From a virus: DNA of 22,992 nt. Below are positions 14,545 through 21,398 of the stretch, in pieces. Made by a program: the position numbers and the translations under genes. Numbering within the stretch: position 1 is the first letter of the stretch; every line of letters starts with the position of its first letter. The DNA is taken from positions 1 through 22,992 of IMG/VR virus record IMGVR_UViG_3300018018_000031. The stretch is one strand, 5' to 3'. Under the pieces are notes generated by a model. That model saw only the letters and a list, made by a program, of their open reading frames with translations. It was not told the origin of the DNA and searched no databases.

Positions 14545-15737
14545 AAATGACTGTTTAATGCTTGATGAAACATTTTAATTTTGTCCTTCCACAGCCAGTT
14601 CTGTCTGGCATATTCTGCAGCAACTTGACCTTTTTGCTTAACTTCATCCCGATGACTGTAAGCGTATCTCATCAATTGTCGCAAATGTTGTTTATTCGGC
14701 TCAGCCCAATCACCACAGTATTCTTTGTAAACTTGTTCTGAAAACTTCTTAGCAGGAACCATTTTATAATCAATCAACCAACCAACATCTTTATTCATAT
14801 ACTCGCAAGGTCCTGACCAGTTCGTAACTATCACCGGAACACCTGTTGCCATCGCTTCTAATGCTGGAAGTCCGAAGCCTTCTCCGCGAGTGGGAAACAC
14901 AAAACAATCTATTTTTTGAAAGAAACCACTTAATAATTCTTCAGGAGTGACAGGTGTTATCTGGACTTCAATTCGTTTGTTTTTAACATCATACGAATAA
15001 GTATTGTAAGAAGTCTTGCAAATCAGTTTAACATCACGTTCTCTTGGAAATTCTTCCTGGAAAGCCTCAACTAATAATTCAGTCCCTTTGCGGTAGCTGA
15101 GCGCTCCCATTGTGCCGAATGTAAATGTCTTGCTTTCTAGTCTTTCTAAAGGATAAAATCTTTCAGGATCTATAGCCCAATGTATAAGCTCAATCGGAAC
15201 TGTTATTCCACTATCTCTGAATGCTTGGATATTCTGATTGCAGCAAGTAAGTAATACATCTAGGCTGTTGATTCTGTGCACCCATGAGTTCGGAATCTGT
15301 GTTGTTTCCCAAGGGACTATCGCTATGTTCTTTTCAAAAGGGCTTTCTAACCATCTTTCTCTCGGTTGGTCGTGCCATATCATCGCTCCAGCTTGATTTA
15401 ATGGCCTATTCTGACTAGAAAAAATCACCCTGTTGTTTACGCCATAAGTTCTACCAGTATAGGCGATTTGCAGGGTGTTGGAACTTTCTTTAAGCAAATA
15501 ATATGAGACATTACCGAAGCCACTCTGCAAATCTATATCGCCGTAAAAGTTAATGAATTTCTGGTTTTTCCACAGTAACGGATCATAAGGAACAAAATCG
15601 TATTTTGCAATAACGGAATTCAAGCGTGAAAGTCTGAAGACATCTGAAAATTCCAGATCTAACTCTTCGCCCGTATCATAGAACTTTTCTTTATACAGAA
15701 TTGATGAGTATTTTTCTCTCTTAAGCAGGAATTTCAT
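14541..15737 (-). CDS. GT4-type glycosyltransferase
   Basis: This 398-residue protein has GT-B fold features. A Gly-loop (SGFGNVSYYL, near 72-80) lies in the first Rossmann half. GTMGALSYRKGTELLVEAF (near 208-226) begins the donor-binding half, and FVFPTRGEGFGLPALEAM (279-296) carries the E-x7-E pair E286 and E294. It transfers a sugar from a nucleotide-activated donor. The first ~60 residues are an extra N-terminal segment. It lies directly after the capsid gene and is coupled by ATGA to the next head gene, so its likely target is the capsid or another virion protein, or host surface sugars. The family is certain; the substrate is unknown. Confidence 0.88.
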   Translation of the reverse strand: MKFLLKREKYSSILYKEKFYDTGEELDLEFSDVFRLSRLNSVIAKYDFVPYDPLLWKNQKFINFYGDIDLQSGFGNVSYYLLKESSNTLQIAYTGRTYGVNNRVIFSSQNRPLNQAGAMIWHDQPRERWLESPFEKNIAIVPWETTQIPNSWVHRINSLDVLLTCCNQNIQAFRDSGITVPIELIHWAIDPERFYPLERLESKTFTFGTMGALSYRKGTELLVEAFQEEFPRERDVKLICKTSYNTYSYDVKNKRIEVQITPVTPEELLSGFFQKIDCFVFPTRGEGFGLPALEAMATGVPVIVTNWSGPCEYMNKDVGWLIDYKMVPAKKFSEQVYKEYCGDWAEPNKQHLRQLMRYAYSHRDEVKQKGQVAAEYARQNWLWKDKIKMFHQALNSHL

Positions 15738-15743
15738 AGACAG

Positions 15744-15808
15744 GCTCTCTAGGAGTCAGGCGGCTTGTGAGAGCAATACCGTCCGACTCCACTGCTATGT
15801 ATCGCAGT
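15744..15808 (-). promoter_or_regulatory. Structured RNA element between capsid and glycosyltransferase genes
   Basis: In the minus-strand RNA a small hairpin (ACTGC...GCAGT, 15808-15791) comes first. Next is a 12-position stem (15790-15779 with 15763-15752, one mismatch, one G-U). A 6-nt loop segment GCTCTC (15774-15769) is perfectly complementary to GAGAGC (15749-15744), just upstream of the ATG. These last two stems are pseudoknot-like or mutually exclusive. No U run is present, so it is not a simple terminator. It may control expression of the glycosyltransferase relative to the capsid. Confidence 0.5.
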
Positions 15809-15831
15809 CTCGTGCTAATTAAGAATCAAAA

Positions 15832-16878
15832 TCAGGTCTGAGAATCTTCAACATTGGTAAGCATGCCTTCCCACGGTTCAGCTTTAACAGCTAGAACCAG
15901 ATACTGATTCAGATAAAACCGAATCGTATCAGCAATCTTAGCAAGTTCAGTTCTTCCTAACGGCACTAAGTCAACCATCTGATTCCCTTGGTCATCGTGA
16001 CGAAGGAAATATACAGATGAAAGACCAGCAGTCGTAGCAGAAGAAGAACCAGCTTCATTAGACGGATAAGGCAGCGCTGGATTACAGAAGAAATCCCCAA
16101 TGACTGGAATAGAACCTAGCGGTGACATATAAGAAGTCACATGATCGCCAGCTCCCAATACATTGTTGACGCTATCAACATTGATGAAGTAGCGGGCTTG
16201 CGGCGAGATGATAGCATTGACTTGAGTTTGAAGACCAAATCCAAGATAAATACCATCAATCTTATTGCCACCTTGCAAGCGGATCTGCCTGATAATCTTA
16301 TCAAAGGCAGGAATGACTACACCTGAAGCCGTCAGCGCTGCACCAGCATTGCTGACTGCATTCGTAGTGAGTTGAACATCGAACCCATCATAAGACAAGG
16401 TATTCGTACCGCTATCGCCGTGAAAATCAGCCCATTCTTCTGCCTGGATAATCCTACGTAGAGCAGCTTCAGCAATTTCCGCTTCAATATCGATGTAGGA
16501 ACGTCCACTGGCAATCATAGGACCAGTAATGACAGCTGTAGTACCCATGTACTTGTAAGCTGCTGTCTTTTGGACATAGGCTGGGTCTGTTTCAGGAGGC
16601 AAATTGCCGTCCGCATAAAACAGATTCACCAACGCCATTGGACCATCGGACAAAAGTCCGAGTCTGGTTCTTTGGTTCCACAAGTGAGCCAGACCTTCGC
16701 CCTTAATGCGAGTCACACGATCACGGAAAGGTGTAAGCCTATCGGACAGAACAACGATAGCGCTTTCCAAATCCTGACGGGACAATAACGAATTAGGGAC
16801 AACAGTTCCAGCAAAGGAAATATCCACAGATTTCTCAAAGCGTTCTAACGCTTTTTCCAAAGAATCTAATACTTTCAT
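15832..16878 (-). CDS. Major capsid protein, HK97-fold type
   Basis: This 348-residue protein begins with a short helical segment (1-20, SLEKALERFEKS). The N-arm-like region follows (VVPNSLLSRQDLESAIVVL, about 26-44, then RLTPFRDRVTRIKGEG). Later come AEEWADFHGDSGT and the P-domain/A-domain pattern (GIYLGFGLQTQVNAI, GSIPVIGDFFCNP). The size and order after the protease are typical. It forms the icosahedral shell. The N-terminus is far shorter than the HK97 delta domain, so any scaffold function probably resides in the protease tail. The ATG is preceded by AACACAAAT with no Shine-Dalgarno sequence, surprising for a highly expressed protein. Confidence 0.9.
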   Translation of the reverse strand: MKVLDSLEKALERFEKSVDISFAGTVVPNSLLSRQDLESAIVVLSDRLTPFRDRVTRIKGEGLAHLWNQRTRLGLLSDGPMALVNLFYADGNLPPETDPAYVQKTAAYKYMGTTAVITGPMIASGRSYIDIEAEIAEAALRRIIQAEEWADFHGDSGTNTLSYDGFDVQLTTNAVSNAGAALTASGVVIPAFDKIIRQIRLQGGNKIDGIYLGFGLQTQVNAIISPQARYFINVDSVNNVLGAGDHVTSYMSPLGSIPVIGDFFCNPALPYPSNEAGSSSATTAGLSSVYFLRHDDQGNQMVDLVPLGRTELAKIADTIRFYLNQYLVLAVKAEPWEGMLTNVEDSQT

Positions 16879-16915
16879 ATTTGTGTTATTGGTTAATTAA
16901 ATCCCTTCAACTTAT

Positions 16916-16956
16916 CCTTACATATTAGCTCTTTCGAGTTCTCTACTTATGTAAGG
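16916..16956 (-). promoter_or_regulatory. Stem-loop in the capsid mRNA leader
   Basis: A perfect 9-bp stem (CCTTACATA / TATGTAAGG) encloses an internal loop and a small CTC-GAAA-GAG hairpin in the minus-strand RNA. It lies in the 115-nt gap between the protease stop and the capsid ATG, about 38 nt upstream of the start. There is no U run, so it is probably a processing or stability element rather than a terminator. Confidence 0.5.
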
Positions 16957-16993
16957 CGAGGGGGTGTCGACCTTTGTTACCGCACCCGTCGGG

Positions 16994-18637
16994 TTATTCT
17001 CTTGTGGCTTGAGCCACGCTTGAATAGTTTGCTTTATACTGACTCTTAAAGTCTTTCGGAGTTTTGTCATCAGACTTTTCAATCTTTTCTGGAACTGCCA
17101 TCAAAGGATAGCGATGTCCGTCTTTCGTGACCATATAAGGAACTCCCATTGCCATAGACTTCTTTTGTCCAGGAATCTTTATCATCTTCTGGATCTCTTC
17201 CTGTAATCCAGCATTTTTTTGTAAGTTGTCAATAAACAATTTCTCAAAGCCTAGAATGCGCTTACCGCTCTTTTCCATACGATCTACAAGAGCTTCCATC
17301 GTCTTAGTCATCGTAGCAACTAACACATCTAACGGATGAGCTTTCGTAGTTTCTTCATCTTTTTTGTCATCTTCTTCGGCTTTTTTCGTTTCATCTTCAG
17401 TTTCGTCTTCAGCTTTGACAGTCTCTTCGTCTTTCTTATCATCTTCTTCGGCTTTCGTAGTTTCTTCATCTTTTTTGTCATCTTCAGCTTTATTCATACG
17501 CTTCTGCAATGTATTCAACATCTTGATAGAACGTTCAACTGTTTCTAAATCATAAGTATCATCTTTAGTTTCAGCTTTTTCTTTCGTCTCATCGACAGTC
17601 TCTTCTGCTTTAGTTGTTTCGTCGTCTTTCTTATCATCTTCAGCTTTAGAAGCAACCAATCCTTCCTCTGCAGGCTTTACTTCATCTGGATTCACCTGCT
17701 CTTTAGGAGGAGTCTCCATGTCTTTGGCTGTCGGACTTTCATCTTCTGGTTTTTTCTTATCAGGATTAGCTTGGTCTTTTGCATCACCATCCATAGCTTT
17801 AGTTAACATAGCACCAATACTTCCGAAACCTTTCGCCATAAGGCCACCAAGATCTTTCAGTGCCTTATTCAAAGAATTGAATTCACTACGAGTTACCGCT
17901 TTTTCGGTTTCTGTAGTTTCATCTTTCTTATCACCTTCTACTTTTTTCATAGAATTATTATTTTTATTAATTTCTGGCGATTCGACTCTTCGCCATGCGT
18001 CGTCAGGTACTGACTTCGCAAATGCTTGTAAATAGTCTAATTGAGAATTTTCAAATAGAAATTCCTTACGTAAAGACATATTTTCACTGTACTGCTCAGC
18101 GTCTTTAACATCTTTCGCTATACTCTTAGTAATCAACCACGAATCATAATTAGCTGGACGAGGTGTAACAGAAACTTCTTGCAGAGCAACATTGTAGAAA
18201 GTCTTTACCATTCCGCCGATTGATTCTGAGAATTCCTTGACTGCTCGCTTGACGAATCCGCCAACCGACAGTCCCATTTTTGTTCCACTTTTGATAGCGT
18301 GATGAAATACTTTAGAAATCGGATGATTCTTATCCAATCTCGCCTGCATATGAAGCTGTTTGCGTTCATCCACCCAACCTTTGAACACTTTGCCGAAAAT
18401 AGCTTCGTCGCCTTTTTGATGTTCAACCCTGAGAGGCACACCGTCTTTGTTGATTGAAGCAGCCATTGCTGTCAAAGCATCTTCAGACATTCGCTCATTG
18501 TCGTGGTCGATATTGGTAGTAGAAGCTATTCCTTCAATGATCCAATCTTTATCATCATCGACAGCAACAGCCTTTTCAATCCAGAACTTGAAAGGAAATT
18601 CTCCATTTGCCTCTAATTTGATTATTTCATCGCTCAT
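16994..18637 (-). CDS. Prohead serine protease fused to an acidic/lysine-rich scaffold-like tail
   Basis: This is a 547-residue protein. Residues ~10-170 match the HK97-type prohead protease: VEHQ with His73, MGLSVGG with Ser124, and LQEVSVTPRPAN (about 152-163), the conserved E-V-S...PA segment. The usual enzyme is about 200 residues. The remaining 350 residues are helical and charged, with four near copies of KAEDDKKDEETTKAEE, then a helical segment (LDVLVATMTKTMEALVDRM) and a C-terminal DFKSQYKANY. This looks like a protease-scaffold fusion that co-assembles with the capsid and digests itself. It lies immediately upstream of the capsid gene. The leader is AATTT only. Confidence 0.88.
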   Translation of the reverse strand: MSDEIIKLEANGEFPFKFWIEKAVAVDDDKDWIIEGIASTTNIDHDNERMSEDALTAMAASINKDGVPLRVEHQKGDEAIFGKVFKGWVDERKQLHMQARLDKNHPISKVFHHAIKSGTKMGLSVGGFVKRAVKEFSESIGGMVKTFYNVALQEVSVTPRPANYDSWLITKSIAKDVKDAEQYSENMSLRKEFLFENSQLDYLQAFAKSVPDDAWRRVESPEINKNNNSMKKVEGDKKDETTETEKAVTRSEFNSLNKALKDLGGLMAKGFGSIGAMLTKAMDGDAKDQANPDKKKPEDESPTAKDMETPPKEQVNPDEVKPAEEGLVASKAEDDKKDDETTKAEETVDETKEKAETKDDTYDLETVERSIKMLNTLQKRMNKAEDDKKDEETTKAEEDDKKDEETVKAEDETEDETKKAEEDDKKDEETTKAHPLDVLVATMTKTMEALVDRMEKSGKRILGFEKLFIDNLQKNAGLQEEIQKMIKIPGQKKSMAMGVPYMVTKDGHRYPLMAVPEKIEKSDDKTPKDFKSQYKANYSSVAQATRE

Positions 18638-18640
18638 AAA

Positions 18641-18886
18641 TTATGCCTTTACAGATTGCACCCACGTATTTACGCCAGTAGAACTTCCTTCTTCAGCAGA
18701 CAAAATCGTATCATCAGCACTTAAAGTGAGAGCAATCCCATTATCTAAAACCACAGCATAAGAAACTTTGCCATTATTATCATCAACTCCTGCGGCAACA
18801 CTCGAGATTCCGTGCAACTGCCCTCCGTAATTCATCTTATCTCTAGTCGTGATGGATAATGTCGGAGGTGCTGGTATACTTGACAT
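18641..18886 (-). CDS. Small beta protein, paralogue of the neighbouring SPS protein domain
   Basis: This 81-residue protein begins SSIPAPPTLSITTRDKMNY and contains SYAVVLDNG, LTLSADDTILS and TGVNTWVQS. Almost the whole length aligns with the C-terminal domain of the next upstream gene (18905-19501). It is predicted to be a small all-beta domain. Placed just before the prohead protease, it could be a capsid decoration or other virion surface protein. The family is not recognised. The start follows AATAAAACT with no Shine-Dalgarno sequence. The stop lies 3 nt from the protease ATG. Confidence 0.72.
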   Translation of the reverse strand: MSSIPAPPTLSITTRDKMNYGGQLHGISSVAAGVDDNNGKVSYAVVLDNGIALTLSADDTILSAEEGSSTGVNTWVQSVKA

Positions 18887-18904
18887 AGTTTTATTGTTTA
18901 ATGA

Positions 18905-19501
18905 TTAGGTTTTTGCTCTGTGGGAATGAACCCAAGTTTTTACACCAGTAACTTGACCTCGTATTTCAGACAAAATTGTATCATAAGCACTTACAGTAAG
19001 AATTTTGCCAGTGCTTAAAGTTACTGCATAACTAAGATAGCCATAGCCATTGTCTGAACCAGCACCTACATTGGTGATGACGTAAGTTTGGCCGTAATAG
19101 TTGATTTTATCTCCAGTTGTAATGCTCAATGAAAATGGCGCTGGTATTGATGCGCTAGGACTGGGACTTACACTTGGTGAATGACTTGGGCTATGCGAAG
19201 GACTAAGACTAGGACTAAGACTAGGGCTGAGACTCGGCGAGAGACTTGGAGACAACGATGCTGAAGGACTAACACTAGGACTTAAGCTAGCACTTGGCGA
19301 GACGCTTGGACTGAGACTGGGACTTAGACTGGTACTTGGCGAGACGCTTGGGCTAAGACTGGGACTTAATGATGGACTAAGGCTCGGTGAAAGACTGGGA
19401 CTAAGACTTGGTGAAAGACTAGGACTCAGGCTAGGTGATTTACTAGGAGAAATACTCGGAGACAAGCTCGGAGATATGCTAGGAGATGCAGATGAAGCCA
19501 T
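18905..19501 (-). CDS. SPS-repeat stalk with C-terminal beta domain
   Basis: In this 198-residue protein residues 4 to about 118 are an (SPSx)n stalk. Residues ~119-198 (SIPAPFSLSITTGDK, SYAVTLSTG, SAYDTILS, TGVKTWVHS) form a beta domain homologous to the neighbouring 81-residue protein. The layout is a thin extended stalk with a small head. It could decorate the capsid or act as a fibre. There is no signal peptide or membrane anchor. The ATG follows TTATAATTGT with no Shine-Dalgarno sequence. The SPS tract resembles those in the tail tip and in the gene at the right edge. Confidence 0.78.
   Translation of the reverse strand: MASSASPSISPSLSPSISPSKSPSLSPSLSPSLSPSLSPSLSPSLSPSLSPSVSPSTSLSPSLSPSVSPSASLSPSVSPSASLSPSLSPSLSPSLSPSLSPSHSPSHSPSVSPSPSASIPAPFSLSITTGDKINYYGQTYVITNVGAGSDNGYGYLSYAVTLSTGKILTVSAYDTILSEIRGQVTGVKTWVHSHRAKT
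19150..19490 (-). repeat. (SPSx)n repeat tract, second copy
   Basis: About 113 codons with 12-nt periodicity encode SPS followed by L, V, I, K, H or A. It is more L-rich than the tract in the tail tip gene. Confidence 0.88.
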
Positions 19502-19520
19502 ACAATTATAAGTTTATTGA

Positions 19521-19607
19521 TTAAGATTTTTCATTTGAGCTGCGACCTGTTTCAGCCCAAGTTTGTTTAAAAGATTTATTTATTTTATTTATTCTCTCCT
19601 GTTCCAT
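19521..19607 (-). CDS. Short ORF or frameshifted extension carrying another SFKQxW motif
   Basis: The 28-codon ORF starts at ATG 19607 and encodes MEQERINKINKSFKQTWAET and then GRSSNEKS. Its SFKQTW repeats the motif of the overlapping 339-residue protein, whose stop is at 19585, in a different frame (+1). A 1-nt skip in the AATAAATAAAATAAATAAA run would join the two, adding another motif copy. Either a separate peptide, a programmed shift, or an old frameshift mutation would explain it. Confidence 0.4.
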   Translation of the reverse strand: MEQERINKINKSFKQTWAETGRSSNEKS

Positions 19608-20604
19608 AAGGAGCAACAATCTTTCTACCAACATCTTGATAATTTTCATCTGTTTCAGTATTTTCATCTTTCCAGTATTGTTTAAAAGATTTCTTAGTTC
19701 CATTCTGTCTCACTTGCAAAGTGGCTTTCTGGCGTTTCAGCTGGATAGCTTTGATGTTATCAACCAATGATTTCTTTTCTTCTTCTGTTTCAACATCTTC
19801 AGCTTTTGCAGCAGCAGTTTGGAGTTGTTTACCTGTTTGCTCCACCTGACCTTTCATAATCTTAATATCTTTATATCCCATCGCTTCAACAATAGAAGCA
19901 TAAGCTTCAGCATCTATATGATTTCCGAAGATTGCGCACCTTTGAGCTCCATTACTGTCATAGTACCAAACAGCGAAATCGTTAAGATCGGTATAATTTT
20001 TTGCTGTAGTAACTTGTCTACGAGCCTCTTCCTCTCGTAATCTTTTTGCCTCTCTTGCTTCATCTCTATCTGCTTGATCATGTGAAGCATCTTTCCAAAA
20101 ATCTTTGAAAGATTTAGTAGTTTTTTTAGCTAAATTGTCAATCCATGTACGAGCATCTCTAAGAGAACTGAATTCACCTGCCTCAGGATGTGGAACGACA
20201 TAAAATGCATCAATTGGTCGATATGGACCGCCAAAGCCTCCTTCGTTCAACTGAGTAATTGAAAGTCCTTTGTAATGCTCAACTAGAACTTCTTCTTGAC
20301 TCATTCCTTTTTTTAAAGATTTTCTAGTTTCTCCTTCTAAATCCTGTCTACTTAGTAAAGTATTCGGAATCGGACCAGCTTCAGCAATTCCAAGTTTCTG
20401 CATGTAATACTTAATTTTATTAGCAAAATCATCATCTGACATTGATTTGTCGATACTTTTCATTGCAGCTGTGCATATTGCGTATGCTGAATCGCCTTTT
20501 CCACTCGCCTTGACATCAGCAACACAGCGATCCCATTTTTCAGAATGCTGAGAATCACCTGGTTTCTCTACTAAAGTTTTCCAAAATTGTTTGAAATTGC
20601 TCAT
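19585..20604 (-). CDS. Modular protein with repeated FKxFWK motifs and a capsid N-arm copy
   Basis: This 339-residue protein has FKQFWK at 4-9. A Cys-containing module (KWDRCVADVKASGKGDSAYA, C27 and C44) spans about 20-50, and GPIPNTLLSRQDLEGE at 77-92 nearly repeats the capsid protein's residues 28-38. A FYVVPHPEAGEFSSL module follows (134-148). SFKDFWKD is at 165-172, then a charged helix, an FAVWYYDSNGAQR module (about 210-222), and SFKQYWKD at 306-313. It lies just upstream of the stalk proteins, protease and capsid. I infer an internal head or assembly protein with several docking motifs. No enzyme motif is evident. A promoter-like element lies just upstream. Confidence 0.72.
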   Translation of the reverse strand: MSNFKQFWKTLVEKPGDSQHSEKWDRCVADVKASGKGDSAYAICTAAMKSIDKSMSDDDFANKIKYYMQKLGIAEAGPIPNTLLSRQDLEGETRKSLKKGMSQEEVLVEHYKGLSITQLNEGGFGGPYRPIDAFYVVPHPEAGEFSSLRDARTWIDNLAKKTTKSFKDFWKDASHDQADRDEAREAKRLREEEARRQVTTAKNYTDLNDFAVWYYDSNGAQRCAIFGNHIDAEAYASIVEAMGYKDIKIMKGQVEQTGKQLQTAAAKAEDVETEEEKKSLVDNIKAIQLKRQKATLQVRQNGTKKSFKQYWKDENTETDENYQDVGRKIVAPYGTGENK

Positions 20605-20621
20605 ATTTAGTGTCTATATTA

Positions 20622-20650
20622 ATTATATCCTATAAAATCCATTTTTAGTT
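20622..20650 (-). promoter_or_regulatory. Promoter-like element, copy A
   Basis: The minus strand reads AACTAA, 17 nt, TATAAT, inside the longer shared string AGGATATAATTAA. The ATG of the 339-residue gene is 17 nt after TATAAT. A near-identical element with the same 17-nt spacer lies at 21809-21837. The -35-like hexamer is not the usual TTGACA, so a phage-specific promoter is possible. Confidence 0.55.
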
Positions 20651-20658
20651 TTCTTCAA

Positions 20659-20763
20659 TTATCTAGGAAGAATGAACAACCTGATTATCTGGACAAAACA
20701 CCAGAGTTCCATCAGCACAATACCGCCAGCTACTACACAAAACCATTTTTCAAAAGTAGTCAT
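20659..20763 (-). CDS. 34-residue single-span membrane peptide in lysis cassette
   Basis: The ATG at 20763 overlaps the stop of the M23 gene (ATGA). The peptide is MTTFEKWFCVVAGGIVLMEL followed by a second hydrophobic half ending LFILPR. It is one membrane segment (about 8-32) with a short charged N-terminus and basic C-terminus. The coupling to an M23 peptidase and a holin-like gene suggests a holin, antiholin or spanin-like helper. No lipobox is present. Short length is the main uncertainty. Confidence 0.6.
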   Translation of the reverse strand: MTTFEKWFCVVAGGIVLMELWCFVQIIRLFILPR

Positions 20764-21398
20764 ATATGCAAAGGAGGCCAAGGTCTTACACCCAAGTTCC
20801 ATTCCGTATCGTCAAACTGGAAATCATCGGCAAGTGCAGAAAGTTGGCTGATTATTTGTTTAAACCTATCCATAGTATCTGCAGGGATGTAAAGACCTTT
20901 CTCTTTGTCATTCCAGCCTAATTGATGAATTAGAATCTTCATAAACGGGACTGGGTCAGTCGGCACTCCATCAACCCACAACCCAAAATGCAAATGCGAA
21001 CCGCCTCCTCCGTTAGACACCACATATCCAGTAGAATCAACATGCCCCATTGGATCGCCTGCTCTTACTATTGGACCATTTCCGCTTATTTCTCCATAAG
21101 GCTGGTCAAGATTATGTCCATAATTTATCAAATAAGTGTGTCCGTTTTCCGACCAAGTTTGCTGGTAGTAAATTCCGTAATTCTTTCCACCCACTAAATA
21201 ATTGTTAGTGGCAAAAGAAATAGGAGCAGTGACAGCAGCATAAATCTGTGTTCCCATCGGCGCGGCAATATCAATTCCAGAATGTCCAGGCGGAGGATAA
21301 GCTAAGCCAGTTGGAGTTTGAAAATTCTGCCCGAACCATTGAGTGATGAAGATTCCAGGGACTTTTCCTATTCCTTTGATCGGCCAGTTGAATTTCAT
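20760..21398 (-). CDS. M23 metallopeptidase, probable endolysin or virion lysin
   Basis: This 212-residue protein has LytM/M23 zinc motifs. GHSGIDIAAP gives H39 and D43 (HxxxD), INYGHN gives H95, and SHLHFGLW gives H135 and H137 (HxH). It would cleave peptide cross-links in peptidoglycan. The ATG at 21398 overlaps the stop of the upstream holin-like gene, so the longer reading frame 22 codons upstream is rejected. There is no signal peptide, so export would need the holin, or the enzyme is in the virion. The ~50 C-terminal residues (DTMDRFKQIISQLSALADDF, then WNLGVRPWPPLHI) are an extra helical and Trp-containing tail that may bind the cell wall or a partner. Confidence 0.9.
   Translation of the reverse strand: MKFNWPIKGIGKVPGIFITQWFGQNFQTPTGLAYPPPGHSGIDIAAPMGTQIYAAVTAPISFATNNYLVGGKNYGIYYQQTWSENGHTYLINYGHNLDQPYGEISGNGPIVRAGDPMGHVDSTGYVVSNGGGGSHLHFGLWVDGVPTDPVPFMKILIHQLGWNDKEKGLYIPADTMDRFKQIISQLSALADDFQFDDTEWNLGVRPWPPLHI

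Noticed and set aside
15744-15808. Capsid-to-glycosyltransferase frameshift stimulated by the RNA structure, or a tRNA-like gene
   Set aside because: Neither alternative frame after the capsid stop stays open into the next gene, and the stems do not fit a tRNA cloverleaf.
17549-17562. ATCATAAGTATCAT as a third copy of the palindrome
   Set aside because: It lacks the full arms and lies inside the protease coding repeat region, so chance is likely.
17336-18035. Plus-strand Ser- or Phe-rich ORFs
   Set aside because: They are the complement of the Lys/Glu/Asp repeat tail of the protease gene.
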